From the NCBI GenBank assembly GCA_025093985.1, contig JACAAK010000004.1, forward strand, positions 3,348,001-3,412,000: 64,000 nucleotides of DNA, read 5' to 3'. The stretch comes from Calvatia gigantea. Its lineage: Eukaryota > Basidiomycota > Agaricomycetes > Agaricales > Lycoperdaceae. A model generated the notes under the pieces. That model searched no databases. It saw only the letters and a list, made by a program, of their open reading frames with translations, and had not been told where the DNA came from. This document shows positions 9,754-22,003 of this stretch, piece by piece (the first letter of the stretch is position 1; each line of letters starts with the position of its first letter). The position numbers were made by a program, and so were the translations under genes.

Positions 9754-12700
9754 ATGGCCTCCGAGTTTGATGTTGAGACAGTCCTAGGGAAACTGGCTTT
9801 AGCGGAAAAAATTAAACTCCTCACCGGATCGGTATAGGGTGCCCACGCCCCTTGGTAGTAAAAATACTCAATCCGGTTTTAGGGGTGGTGGAACACGGTG
9901 CCCATCCAAAAGGCGGGCGTGCCGTCGATTAAACTCAGTGATGGTCAGTGACCCGGAGATATACCTGGCCTCACTCTAATGTTATTCTACCAGGTCCTAA
10001 CGGCATTCGTGGTGCATACTGTGCGTTCTAACATGGATCGCCGCTAACAATCATTGACCTTATTTATGAAGTCTTTAATGGTACGCCATCCAGCTGCTTT
10101 CCCTGCTCAACGGGTTTGGGTTCGTCCTTTGATATCGAACTTGCCCGCCGCGTTGGTGAAGCACTTGGTGATGAGGCCCGCGTAAAAGGTTTGCTTCTTG
10201 CAGGAGGTCTCGTCACTTGGTATACCTGATACGTTTATCTAGGAGTCCATGTTTTACTTGCACCCACTGTAAACACCCAACGGTCTCCTCTCGGTGGACG
10301 AGGTTTTGAGTCGTTCGCTGAAGATCCCTATTTGAACGGAACAATCGCAGCAGCCTATATTAATGGCCTGCAATCAAAGGGCATCAGCGCAACCATAAAG
10401 CATTTCGTGGCCAATGACCAGGAGCATCAGAGGTAAACTTGACTGAACTATACCCAAAACTATTATTGACACGGTAACCGCTAGATTCTCGATCAGTAGT
10501 TAGTATGCTTTTCTCAGCTTCGCTGACTTGTGGCTAAGGCCTCCTTTCTGCACTCAGGCGAAGTTAGCGAACGAGCCTTGCGCGAAATCTACCTCAAGCC
10601 TTTCCAAATCGCGATTAAGCGCGCCAATCCATGGGCAATCATGTCTGCGTATGTGATATTCCTACCTTGTCACATCAATTATTCACTTGAAATCCACTTA
10701 TTGACAGCTATAATCGTGTCAACGGTCTCCATGTCTCCGAAGACAGACGCCTCCTTAATGATATCCTACGAAAGGTTTCAATTCTATTGCTAGCCCAAAA
10801 TAACACTTACTGATGATTGGAAACAGGAATGGGGTTTCAAAGGTTCGGAGCGCTCCTACCTATGGACGTGATCTCACTATTTGGGCAGGAATGATTATGA
10901 GCGATTGGATAGGCGTCTATAGTACTTCAGGAAGTATCAAAGCCGGCCTTGACCTTGAGATGCCGTATATCTTTTCACAGTTTACTCCTCGAATTTTTTT
11001 ATTGACGAAATTGCAACAGTGGGCCACCGGTTATGCGTGGGAAAGCCCTTGAAAGAGCCTTAGTTGCCGGGAAGGTATTCCCTTGGGATATCGATGACCG
11101 TGCTCGCAAGGTATGTTGGATACTATCGGCCACAGCTTCTTTCTCAATCTCCTTGTAGGTGTTAGAACTTGTGAAGAAAGGGATAGAATCAGGCGTGGGT
11201 TTTGATATGGAAGAAGGTATTCTTGGGGCCCAACAACAACAGAAAATCTTAAGGGAAGCCGCTCGAGATGCCATTGTGCTCCTGAAGAATGATAAGAAAC
11301 TGCTCCCTCTCTCTCGTCAGCTCAAGAAGATCGCGGTCATTGGACCCAACGCGGCTACTGCTATGACTTCTGGTGGGGGGTCGGCAAGGTTACTGTCTTC
11401 GTACGCAATTTCGCCTCTTGAGGGAATTCGAGCTGCGGCAGAGGACATCGGGGCACAGGTGACCTACACGATAGGGGCGACTACCCATAAATATCTTCCG
11501 CTCCTCAACCCCTATATTGGGCATGGGGCCGGAAGGGCTCTTGTAGAGTTTTGGAATGACAAGCCTTCAAGCGATTTTACGAGTACTACTCCGGATTTCG
11601 CAACGCCGTTGACAAGCCCAACTTGGACTACGCCGACCCGGTCGACCGAGTGCTTCATGGCGGATCACATCGTAGGCGATTTTTTAAATCCGTCCGTCCC
11701 CCTCAACTGACAACCGATAGGACGAGAAAGTGAATTATGTCTGCTGGATTTGTGTATGTGCTCCCCCCGCCGAGGATCTGTGCCATCCATTGACTCCCAT
11801 CGACCCCCCCAGTATTCAACAGTTTTCATTCCCGACGAAGATGGCGACTGGGAGCTGAGCCTGACCGTTACTGGGAGAGGCAATCTCTTCCTTGACAAGA
11901 AGCTCATCATTGACTTGAGCACCAACCCGAAGCAGGGTGACTCGTTCTTTACCTTGGGTACTGTGGATGTCAGGGCGACTGTTCCAGGTTTAAAGGCTGG
12001 ACAGTCCTACGACCTCGAGATCCGCCTGGAAAATGCTGAATTCATTGAGCGAGGACCTCCCTGGAGGTGCTGGGGTGGCATTCGCCTGGGAGGGGTACGC
12101 AAGATTGACCCGCAAGTTGAACTCAAACATGCGGTCGACTTGGCGAGAGAAGCTGATGGTAAGGTGTCATGCCTTTACGAGGTCTTATCAATATCTGATT
12201 GCGTTATCAGTAACTGTCTTGGTCGTCGGCCTCAATCATGAGTTTGTATCCATCTATTTGGACAAGGGTAACACTCTAACGAATGTTCTAGTCTCGAGAG
12301 TGAAGGGTTCGACCGACCCAACATGGAGTGAGTGGTGAAACCTTGAATTCTTACGATGATGCCTGCCTAATTCCAATTCATTTCAGCTTACCTGGTCTCA
12401 CGGACACCCTTGTCTCCGAAATTCTGAAGGCAAATCCAAATACCGTCGTAGTCAATCAGACCGGTACACCCGTAACCATGCCATGGGTTTCTGAAGCAAG
12501 TACTCTTGTTCAGGCAAGTCGATATAATAGGGATCATCCAATTATTGCCAGGCGCTAAAATACCTTTTCTGTAGGCTTTCTTCGGAGGCAATGAACTCGG
12601 GAATGCTCTCGCTGATGTTCTGTTTGGAAAAGTGAACCCCTCTGGCAAGCTTCCACTAACATTCCCGTAAGTGTCTACGGTCCTCTTGAATCTTATCAGC

Positions 12701-13341
12701 CACTTATGAAATCTGCATAGGCGGCGCCTAGAGGATTCACCGGCATATCCTTCGTATGGTGATAAAGGTCAAGAGCACGGAAAGATCCTATACAACGAAG
12801 TATGTCATTTCCAACTTCTAGGCCTCCTATCTTTCTGTCACAACCACATCTGACTTCTGTTTTCCCTGTTGCCTCCCTCGATTAGGGCATATTCGTGGGG
12901 TACAGAAGCTACGAAATCCGAAACCTCACGCCTCTCTTCCCATTTGGCTTCGGTCTTTCGTACACCACGTTCGATTACTCAGATCTCAAGACCTCCACGG
13001 TCTCAGAGGAAGGAAACTTCAGCGTAACGTTCACTGTCACGAACACCGGTAACATCAATGGACGAGAGATCGTCCAGGTGTATATCTCCGATTCTCAGGC
13101 CTCATTACCCCGTCCTGTGAAAGAACTCAAGACATTCACGAAAGTGACTCTGGCCGCTGGAGAGAGCAAGACTGTCACGTTGGATCTTGACAGGGAGGCG
13201 TTTGGCTTCTATGATGATAGAGCTGCGCATTGGGTTGCTGAGGCCGGAGAATTTGTGGTCCATATTGCGGCATCTTCGAGTGATTTGAGGTTGACTGGAA
13301 CTGTTGAGTTGGGAAAGACCTTGGCTTGGACCGGATTGTGA
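9754..13341 (+). CDS. Glycoside hydrolase family 3 beta-glucosidase with PA14 domain
   Basis: Hydrolyses terminal beta-D-glucosyl residues, as in cellobiose and glucoside turnover. The start ([20 protein letters not shown]) has no signal peptide, so an intracellular enzyme is likely. Then come [51 protein letters not shown] and [10 protein letters not shown]. The nucleophile motif MSDWIGVYS lies near 10,900. The C-terminal alpha/beta domain carries the PA14 insert between about 11,810 and 12,040 ([34 protein letters not shown]). After the insert come [27 protein letters not shown] and [20 protein letters not shown]. It ends with a fibronectin-III-like domain ([18 protein letters not shown]). 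More than ten introns are needed, all with plausible GT-AG borders; no break was found. The stop is 13339-13341, 160 bp from the convergent neighbour. Confidence 0.92.
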
Positions 13342-13500
13342 CGAACTCAAAGAGTCTCAAAAGAAAAAAATCGCTGAATCACTGAAATCGATTTAGTTGT
13401 GGATGTATATGTTAACGTTGTATCCTCTATGTAAATCCAACGAAATAGCGAAATTTTTTATGCGCGGTTGGTTCACATCCTGAAAATACCGAATCCTTTA

Positions 13501-16079
13501 TTATCTCCAGTCCCAGGTCGTACTTCCAAACCTTCCACCGCGGATAATCCGTTCGCGGTTCACAATCCCAAGACCCAATCCGAGGACGTCTCGGGTATCC
13601 GTGGGTTTGATGATTCCATCATCCCATAGACGAGCGGTGGAATAGTACGCTGTTGATTGGTTCTCGATCTCCGATTTGAGGGAGGCATGCTGTGCTGGGT
13701 CTCTGTTGGGGATTTGACCGAGGGGGGAAGAAGGGGAAAAAGGAAGAAAGGAAGGAAAGAAGGAAGAATGGGGAAGGTGTTTGTCAGCGATCGGCGAGGA
13801 GGCAAGGGGTATAGTAAACAAAGGGAATTTAATGAAATCCGCCACCATGAGCGCCACAGGAGCCTTGAATGGAAAATTGGAACCGGAGCGTACTTACTTG
13901 GACACTGTTGTCATTACTTGAGAGAGTTGCCCTGAACCCATGACCGATACCTTCGCATTCTGAAGTTGTATATAATTAGCAACATGAACTATCAACGCGA
14001 AAATAGAAAAAAAAAAACTAAATTAATGAATGGGTGTGACGGGTTTTATCGGTGGTGGGAGCGGTAAAGCGATGTGGGTCATCGGCAGAGAAATTACTTA
14101 CAGGCCACATCCACAAGAAGCGGGGGGAGTACTAGGGAAATGAGTCGATATCAGAATTCGAACGCTCGCGGGTGGCTAAAGAAGCACATACTGCACGACC
14201 AGCCATACCTAGTCAACAATGGATAGTATTCATTATCAGAAGGTCGTTGAATGGAGAGCGGGAAGTAACACATACCATAGTTACCAGCACCAAAGCTACC
14301 TCCAACTATAACGGTAAGTTTCGGGACGTCAGCGCACGCAACAGCTCTAACCATTTTGGCACCTGGAACCCCCAAGCAAGGATTAGTCAAACGAATACAC
14401 AAAACCCATAACCTAAGAAAGATACAGTCGGGGAAGAGCAGAAGCGGGGACGACAGATCCAATATAATTTTTTTTACAGGGAACCGAAACCTAAAAACAG
14501 AGGAGTTAGTAGGCACTAACCATCTTTTGCGATGCCACCCTTCTCGGCTTTGGAGCCAACCATGTATCCCGTGACATTGACCAGGAATAAAAGGGGGATC
14601 TGACGTTGTGAACAGAGCTCGATGAAGTGTGTTGCTTTGAGTGCAGAGGGGGAGAAGAGGATGCCGTTGTTGGCGATTATGCCAACTTCGTAGCCGTGGA
14701 TATGTGCGAAACCCTATCATATAGGATGTGTGAATAGATAGGAGAGAACGGAGAGAAGGGAAAGACATACAGTGACAATGGTGGGCCCATATTCCTTTTT
14801 GAACTCTCGGAACCGCGACCCGTCGACTATGCGAGCGATAATGTCCCGCATGTCAAATGGCTGTCTTACGTCCGTGCCCACAATCCCATGTAATTCCTCA
14901 GCAGGGTATAACGGGTCCTCTGGCACAGCAGCAGGCTAAGATTACTCAACATTCAAACCCAAAAAGAGACAAAATCAAACGCAGCACTCACCAAAACACT
15001 CCGTCCTCCAGCCTTCCCAAGATCCCCAACAACACCCCTCGCAATAAAAATCGCATGCTCATCATCCCTAGCTAAATGATCCGTCACACCACTCTCACTC
15101 GAATGCATCAATCCTCCACCAAGTGTCTCTTCATCAACGACTTCTCCAGTGGCTGCTTTGACTAAAGGTGGGCCTGCGAGAAAGATGTGGCCTTGGTTGG
15201 CGACGATAATGTTTTCGTCGGCCATGGCGGGGACATAGGCTCCTCCTGCGACTGATATCCCGTGTACGATGGCAATTTGGGGGATGCCTAGGGCGGACAT
15301 TTGGGCCTAGGGAAGAGGTGAGGGGAGGGGGAGATTTTTGGTGTGTTGGAGTAGGGGGGCGTACCATGTTGTAGAATATACGACCGAAGTGTTCTTTGTC
15401 CGGGAATACATTAGCTTGGTGAGGTAGTGCAGCACCACCGGATTCAACTACAAATCCCATCCAATTCATTCAATCACTATATTTAACCAACACTTCGGAA
15501 GAGTATTTAGAAACTCACCGACATAGACACAAGGCAATCCGTTCTCCCTCGCAATTTCCTGCGCCCTCAAATGTTTCTTGACAGTCAAAGGGTAATACGA
15601 TCCACCTTTGATAGTCGCGTCGTTCACGACTACAACACACTCCCGACCCGAAATCCGACCTATACCCGTGATGATACCAGCACCCGGAATATGTTCACCT
15701 GGGTATACTTCGTGTGCTGCCAACGAAGACAACTCAAGAAACGGGGAATCCGGATCTAACAGCGCAGCCAACCTGCAATGGTCATGAAGTTTATTATTGC
15801 ACTGCGAAGAGTGAGAGAGAGAGCGAACCGTTCTCGGGGCAACTTCTTGCCCTTACTCCACATTCTCTCAGCAGCCTTGGGTCCACCTCCCAATCTAGCC
15901 TTAGCCAATTTTCCCTCTAGATCTTGCACCAGCTCGTCCATGGCAGCTGATTTTTCTTGGAATTCTGGTGACGTCTTTGAGACGAGGTTGGGAAGTACGG
16001 AGGCATGGTAAGCCCTTGTGTTGTTCCGGGTGAGTGTTTGGGTAAGGCGGAGAGCTCGACGGAGAGTTGTTGGTCGCAT
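13501..16079 (-). CDS. MCCC2: 3-methylcrotonyl-CoA carboxylase beta subunit, mitochondrial
   Basis: Carboxyltransferase subunit of the biotin enzyme that carboxylates 3-methylcrotonyl-CoA in leucine degradation in the mitochondrial matrix. The start at 16079 gives an arginine-rich presequence ([19 protein letters not shown]) followed by [20 protein letters not shown]. Successive exons read [120 protein letters not shown] and [12 protein letters not shown]. The C-terminal exon contains [20 protein letters not shown] and ends TTWDWR at 13501. This is the complete subunit order with introns of ordinary length. The alpha subunit is not in the window. Confidence 0.93.
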
Positions 16080-16345
16080 GGAGTGGTGAAGTCACAGACG
16101 GTAAGATTCGGGTAAGTATTTAGAACATACGTAGTTGTGTGATGTGCAGGTAACTGCGGTGGGGTTGATAAATCGGCCGGACCTTGCCTTTCCGGTAAAT
16201 ATTACCGCCTCGGATCTCAAATTCAAATGTGATTAGATCAAGCGTACTCTACCCAATACGACCACGGGACATGAATGCATGAATATGAACTAACGCGACA
16301 CGACACGACACGACACGACACGACACGAATAGAACAAAAGAACAA
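16080..16345. other. Short spacer with a CGACA microsatellite
   Basis: Lies between the MCC beta start and the ArfGAP stop. It contains six perfect CGACA units at 16296-16325, close to the ArfGAP 3' end. Confidence 0.6.
16296..16325. repeat. (CGACA)6 microsatellite
   Basis: Six consecutive CGACA pentamers, about 20 bp downstream of the ArfGAP stop codon; probably in its 3' UTR. Confidence 0.9.
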
Positions 16346-17937
16346 CTAAAAATCCTTCCACTCATCCCAATCATCATCCTTCTTCGCAGCCTTAGCTCGC
16401 GACGTAACACTCCCCGTCGTCCTTCTCGTCGCAACAGGCGCAGATGCAGCCGGTGTAGGATCCCCAACACCACTACTTCCCGCCCACGCATCCGATCCCG
16501 ATCCATTACCATGGTTGTTACCACCAGCCTGACTAAACTCTCCAAAGAAATCATCATCATCATCCTCATTCCCATGATACAGCGCCGAAGTCTCATTATC
16601 CGCCACAGACGAGACCTGCCCATACCCACTCCTCGCGGGTCCACCCAACACACGCTCCTTCACACCATACACCGTATCCGCCACATCAACCCCAAACTGG
16701 TGTTTTGACCACTCATTCGCAGTGCTCCCAACTACCGCAGCTCGTTTCTGGGCCTCGGATACGTAGCCTTTCATGCTAGCTTGGAACGTCGGGTCTGAGA
16801 TCTTCTCCATACCAGGTTGAATGACGTTTTCAGATACGACTTTCGTCGCGCCTGATACCGCAGCTGAGAGTAAAGACCAGCCTTTACTCAAAGCCGCCAT
16901 AGGATTTTCTTGTAAATCAGTTAACGTAGGCGCATTAGCAGACGAGAGTCCAGTATGCAGGGTTTGAGCTCCCCGGTGTAGGTGTAGGTGTAGGTGTATT
17001 CCCAAAACCTTGATACCGACCACCTTGAGATGGTGGGAGATCAGCAGGTCGACTTTCATTCGCTTTTCCGAGATTAGCGAAATACGCTTCGTTTTGGGTT
17101 TTTTGGTCTAGAATACCGCTTGATTGTGGGGAATTGGATGAGGTGAATGAGGAAGGGGAGTCGCTACGGCCGCCCCCGGCTGTGTTGGATCGGGTATTTG
17201 ACGCACGGGATTTGCGGAGACCTTGGGCGGTTGATGGGTTTGGTGAGGCTGAGCGGGAGATGTTGGTGTTTAAGTTTGCAGGGGGTGGTGACGGTGACCA
17301 GTTTTTGCCTGCAAGCTGTGCATCGAGCTGTCATCATTCACAAATGTGTTTAGGTCAAGGGTGAGAGGAGAGAGAGAGAGAGAGACGGTTATCAAGTTGC
17401 GTACTTTTTCTCTGTATTGGGTTGCTGCCCAACAGTGGTAGGTATCGTAAGGGGTGGCACCTTCCTTGTAACCTCCTGAGGGGCCGTAGGATTTCATGAA
17501 CTGACGAAAACGGGTATTTCCTCCGAGCTGTCGATCTCATGTCGATAAGGTGTAGATGACATGATTGGGAGGGTTGAATTCACCTCCATGCGCCGTAGTT
17601 GGTCTTCTTGCCAGGCATCCATTGTAACTGACCGGACGAAACTAGATAACGCAACGTGAGCATTTTACTTTTCGGAGTTGAGTGAATGGTCAAGTGATGC
17701 AAACCTAATGTGAACACCAAAGCCACGATGTGTACCAGCACACTGCAGACATAGGAACACAGAAAAACTGGATTCTAATGTGAGCGAATGACAAAGGTGA
17801 AAACACATGGACAACTTCACGTACCCAAGGGAAGCCCACTGAGGATTTGGGTTATTACAGTCACAGCATATTTTATTTCCGAGATCTTCTCGTTTGATGA
17901 GTTCGTTGAGGAGTTTTCTCGCAGCAGGATCAGCCAT
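16346..17937 (-). CDS. GCS1: Arf GTPase-activating protein, ArfGAP1/Gcs1 type
   Basis: Stimulates GTP hydrolysis on Arf1 in COPI trafficking at the Golgi. The N-terminus (MADPAARKLLNELIKREDLG) opens the zinc-finger domain with CCDC, then FLCLQCAGTHRGFGVHI after an intron, giving the CxxC...CxxC zinc site and the HRG arginine finger. Next come SMDAWQEDQLRRME, GGNTRFRQFMKSYG and a DTYHCWAATQYREK helix. The serine-rich middle carries the PADLPPSQGGRYQGFGNTP segment. The tail has DLQENPMAALSKGWSLLSAA and an amphipathic, curvature-sensing-like stretch, ending in acidic residues and DDDWDEWKDF at 16346. Near 16,960-17,020 the frame changes. Either a 54-nt intron (GTGGTC to GGGGAG) or a small indel beside a GGTGTA repeat explains it. 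Confidence 0.9.
16975..16998. repeat. (GGTGTA)4 coding repeat in the ArfGAP gene
   Basis: Four perfect hexamers, encoding a Thr-Pro run on the minus strand if not spliced out. The frame change in this gene lies next to it. Confidence 0.9.
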
Positions 17938-18782
17938 GGTTTTCCGGTGGACGTGGCAGATGAATGTAAAAGATACGTGTTCAAGGATAATTTAGCCTGG
18001 GCCATTTAGCAGAAAAGCACACGTGAGAGCGACCAACCACGTGTCACTATAAGCCCAAGATCTGACAAGATCTGATTGTTGAAACGCCGGCCAGGTTATC
18101 TTGCATGTTTAATGTCTGTATCATGGTACCATTGTATCGTTATACCAGTTGTCACCTGAAAGAGAGTTGTTGTGTAAGTACAGGGTCACGAGGACGATGG
18201 AGATCGTCGGGTACGCGAGATTCCCAAGGACCTGCGTTCCCAAAAGACTGGTAAATCACTTTTATCACACGCTCACTTACTTCACCCAGCACACATCAAC
18301 ATATCGTACTTAGCCACACAACTTATTTGCACAATGAACCTCATTAAACTCTGTGGCTGTGCTCACAGCTGGCGTGTATCCTGACCGATAACCTCTTTGA
18401 CTACACACGTACACTACTTCCAACAACCCGGGAACAAAAAAGTTGAGAAGAAAAAGACAAGCGAGGGTAAAACAAGAGAAAAAGGGCTGGGCAAAAGGCG
18501 GCGCTGAAGCGCTGTGACTGAGTGTGTCTGTGATTCCAGAGTTTCGGGTCTGGCGTGGTTTCCTGCCTGCGCCAGCCATCCGTTCCCTCTGTCTACTTGC
18601 TCCTCCCCATCCCCGTGCGCCTACCTCCCCCCACACCCCCTTGTCACCCGTGTCTTTATTATTTCCTACCAATTTTTACTTCCTCATTTCAACTCTCGTG
18701 GGAATTTCTTCCCAGACTCCCTTTTACATTTCTCTGGCTCTCTATTCCTCCTCTCTCCGCATCCATCAACTCTACTACCTCC
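17938..18782. promoter_or_regulatory. Divergent promoter region ArfGAP / velB
   Basis: 845 bp between two divergent starts. CACGTG occurs twice near the ArfGAP side (18020-18025 and 18038-18043). The last 220 bp before velB are strongly pyrimidine-rich on the plus strand, a common fungal core-promoter and 5' UTR feature. Confidence 0.55.
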
Positions 18783-21292
18783 ATGATCCAACAGACAAAC
18801 CGCGAGCCAAGACGCCCCGCGGCATCACCACCCCCACGACCAGGAGACGACGACGCCACCACTGCCGCTTCAGACGGCCCTGAAATCTGGGGCAAATGGT
18901 CAGGACGCAAGTAAGTCATCATCGCCCCCCCCCCTCCCACTTACTCGGGCCCTGTCCTAAATGGATGATTGACTTTTGTTTTCTCCTTGGCACTTTTGTT
19001 TAATTTACAGACTATTACTCTTTGGAGGTCGTCCAGCACCCCTTGCGTGCCCGAATGTGTGGGTTCGGTGATAAAGTACGTAGACTCCGGCCACCCCCCT
19101 CCCCCCAAAACCGCCCTCTCCTGCCCCTCGGGCCCCCATGCATGATCTTTGCTCAATCCGGTATCGTGGCCCTTCTCTTTGTCTATAGGATCGTCGCCCA
19201 TTAGCTCCAGCTGCCGTAGCTAAAATGGTCGTTCGAAATGAAGACAATTCTATTGTGGACGTCGAGTAAGCTGTTCTTTTCCCCCCCGATCTCCCGTTCA
19301 AATTCACTCACTTGAGCTTATCAATCGTTCATTGAAAAAATCCTCAACGACTTTCTAGCGAGATAGACTGGTCATTTTTCCTCGTGACCGTCGATTTATG
19401 GTCAGCAGATGGCAAGCAAGAAATGAACCTCGTCCTACACCCTTCCTCCGCCGACCGCTACATGCCCATCCCTTCCTCCAAGAATAGACGTCGAGGCACA
19501 AGCATAAACCAACAGCCCTCTGGCCACCACACCCCCATCCAGCCCTCCCCAGCTCCATCCTACCGCGGCTCAGAACCGGTAAATCTCACACCCCCTTTAT
19601 CTCTCACACTACGAACCAAATTTTCTGACATATAATTGAATTTTCACAAAGACACCTTCTACACCACTTCCCACCTATACCGCTCACCACCAAGGATATT
19701 TCTCATCTACCGCCACTCCCACTGCTGCTGCAACTGCAACTGTATCCGTCGACAGTTCTTATTCATCTCAACACCATCAGCAAGACTAACTCTGGTTGGG
19801 GGTACGGGAACGCCGCGTCTAATGCAGTCGTAGACCGCAGCACGACTTATCCACCGCCCATTCTTCCCTCGATTCATACCTTTGCCACCGCGACTTCACA
19901 AACCAGCGCTTGGGATGCTAATGATCCATATCATCCGCTAGATCCCAACGATGCGAAGACACAACAACATGATCCCGGCGTCGTGTATGCTTCTGCTCCT
20001 TATGCCCAACATCAACATCCACAGAGTATCCAGCTCAGTTCTTCGAATCCCCAGCATCAACATCATCACCAGCATCACCAGCAACAACAGCCGCACTCGG
20101 GTTACACACCACCTTACCCATCCACTACCACCACCACCACCACCACTCCTTCTTCCGCGGCAGCCGCACCAGGTGCTAACTATAACCCCGGCAATAACAA
20201 TGCATCAAACAGTCAATCTAACAATAACAGTAATAATGATGCACGAAGCATGAGCGTGAACGCACCAGTGACAACATCCTATCCACCAATGCCATCACCC
20301 CGTTTAGCTTATACTAGAACACTCGTTGGTCCCCTCTCTGCGAATGCTTGTAGATTGCAAGATGAGCATAGGAAGCCTGGGATTTTCTTTTTGTTTCAGG
20401 ATTTGTCTGTTAGAACTGAAGGTGCGTTTGCGGTTTTGATAAGGATTTTTAGGGTGTAAAGGTTGATGATATTTATATATTGACTTTTTCGATAGGTACT
20501 TTCCGGCTCAGGCTGCGACTTATGAACGTTGGAGCGTAAGCACGCGGTTTTATCAAAAAAGCCTAAGGAAAGTGACGCATGTGGGGGGCTTTTTTTTTGG
20601 GTTTAGTCCGCCGGCGCCTGAATACGGTGCGACGAGGGTCCACACGGATGTCTCTCCCGTCCTTGCGCAAACCTTCACGGAAGCTTTCACCGTATTTTCC
20701 GCGAAGCGATTTCCGGGTGTGCCAGGTAAGATTTTTTTGACATCCTGAGCTTATCCTTATCAACCCTCCACTTCCGGTCCGCCAAAATCGAATGCTTTAT
20801 GAATGGGTTATTTATTAATGGCTGGCTGAATGTACTGATAACGCGTGCTAACAATCCTTCTCTCCTTCTCCATCTAGATACAACCGCACTCTCGATCGCA
20901 TTTGGAAACCAAGGACAGAAAATTCCACTGGTAAGTCCAACTTTAAAACAAATCACCTTCCTTTCCCCTTTCAACTCCATACCCCATTCAACCACGCATC
21001 CTGTCACATATCTACCACCACCACTCCTATGTCAACATATCCCCCGCTTCCATATCTTCCATCATTCAAACCCTCCCCCAAAATCAAGAAGTTTGGTTAT
21101 TTTTACCACACCCACGCAAATTCTTTACCACATTCAGAACCCACCAATGGGAACACCCAGCTGACCACTATCTGCTCCTTTTTTTGTATATCTTCTGTCC
21201 AAATTTAACAGCGGAACCGGCACGGACCTGCGAAACGGCCTAGGCGAAATTCGTCGTCTGAGGAAGAAGATGATTCGGATGATGCTGAGTAA
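18783..21292 (+). CDS. velB: Velvet-family regulator VelB
   Basis: Nuclear velvet-domain factor that, in ascomycete models, pairs with VeA or VosA and links development with secondary metabolism. The start MIQQTNREPRRPAASPPPRP is followed by the velvet core: YSLEVVQHPLRARMCGFGDK, DRRPLAPAAVAKMV and WSFFLVTVDLWSADGKQEM. A long low-complexity insertion (Gln/His, Thr, Asn and Ser runs, about 19,450-20,270) interrupts the domain. The core resumes with YTRTLVGPLSANACRLQDEH, GIFFLFQDLSVRTEG, FRLRLRLMNVG and FTVFSAKRFPGVP. The final exons give TTALSIAFGNQGQKIPL and a basic/acidic tail (AKRPRRNSSSEEEDDSDDAE) resembling a nuclear localisation signal, stopping at 21290-21292. A split velvet domain is the mark of VelB, as opposed to VosA or VeA. 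Small internal exons are approximate. Confidence 0.9.
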
Positions 21293-21442
21293 GAAGGGGG
21301 AGAGAAGGAGAAGTAGGAGAGGGGAGATAGAAGGGTGAACGAGACGAGAGGAGTGTGGGTAGATTGGGTTCATCGCGATGCTTTTCCCAGATCATGCGAT
21401 TCACGATTCCTGTGTTGTGTTTGTGGTTTCGGTGTCTTCGTG

Positions 21443-21455
21443 CCCCCCCCCCCCC
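21443..21455. repeat. C13 homopolymer
   Basis: Run of 13 C residues downstream of velB; of interest only as a likely sequencing-length error site. Confidence 0.85.
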
Positions 21456-21596
21456 GGTGTTTTTCGTACCTAGCAGTCGTGTGGCATTGTATCTTGTACC
21501 CATGTAAACATCCCAATAGGCTGGCTGTATGTGTATATTGGACTGTCTCGTCACCGAGAGTTCTAAATGTTGAAAAAGCAAAGGAATTAAGAGCAA

Positions 21597-21990
21597 TTAA
21601 CCCCAAATATACATTCTCTCGTAATCATCTCCCAACCGAGCCCGCTCCGCCATCTGGAACTCCAACACCACCCGCACAGCATCAGGGAAGTTTTTATGGA
21701 TATACTCCAGCTGACTCCTCACTTTCGCTTGTTGCTCCGGTGTGTACTCCGCATAATAGTAATCATCAACGCTTCCTGGGTCTATACTCGGAATCGCAGG
21801 TTGACCTAGCACGCAGGCGTTGGTAACCTATAAGTAGGTCTTGTAAGAGCGTATGGTGTGGTCTCGGGGCGTCGCTAGTACGTGAGTTAGCGAGAATGTT
21901 GAGTGGACGGACAAATTCGGGTAAGGAGGAGGAAGAGGACGGGAAATGTGAGTAAATGTCAGGGTCGGAGGATAGGCCTGCAAGAGCCAT
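21597..21990 (-). CDS. Small hypothetical protein, two exons
   Basis: The ATG at 21990 starts MALAGLSSDPDIYSHFPSSS. A 76-nt GT-AG intron (21881-21806) joins it in frame to VDDYYYAEYTPEQQAKVRSQ, then NFPDAVRVVLEFQMAERARL and a stop at 21597. The product is about 105 residues and has no signal peptide. I do not recognise the family. The second exon has a charged helical composition consistent with a real protein. The start is only 13 nt downstream of the stop of the PPR gene on the same strand. It is therefore either the second cistron of a shared transcript or a separate gene with its promoter inside the PPR coding sequence. Confidence 0.55.
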
Positions 21991-22003
21991 AGCTGCAGTA
22001 TTA

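Noticed and set aside
16296..16325. CGACA repeat as a CRISPR-like or minisatellite system
   Set aside because: A simple six-unit microsatellite without spacers.
18020..18043. Two CACGTG hexamers before the ArfGAP gene as a specific regulatory site
   Set aside because: Around sixteen CACGTG hexamers are expected by chance in 64 kb; only the longer GTCACGTG form was kept as a finding.
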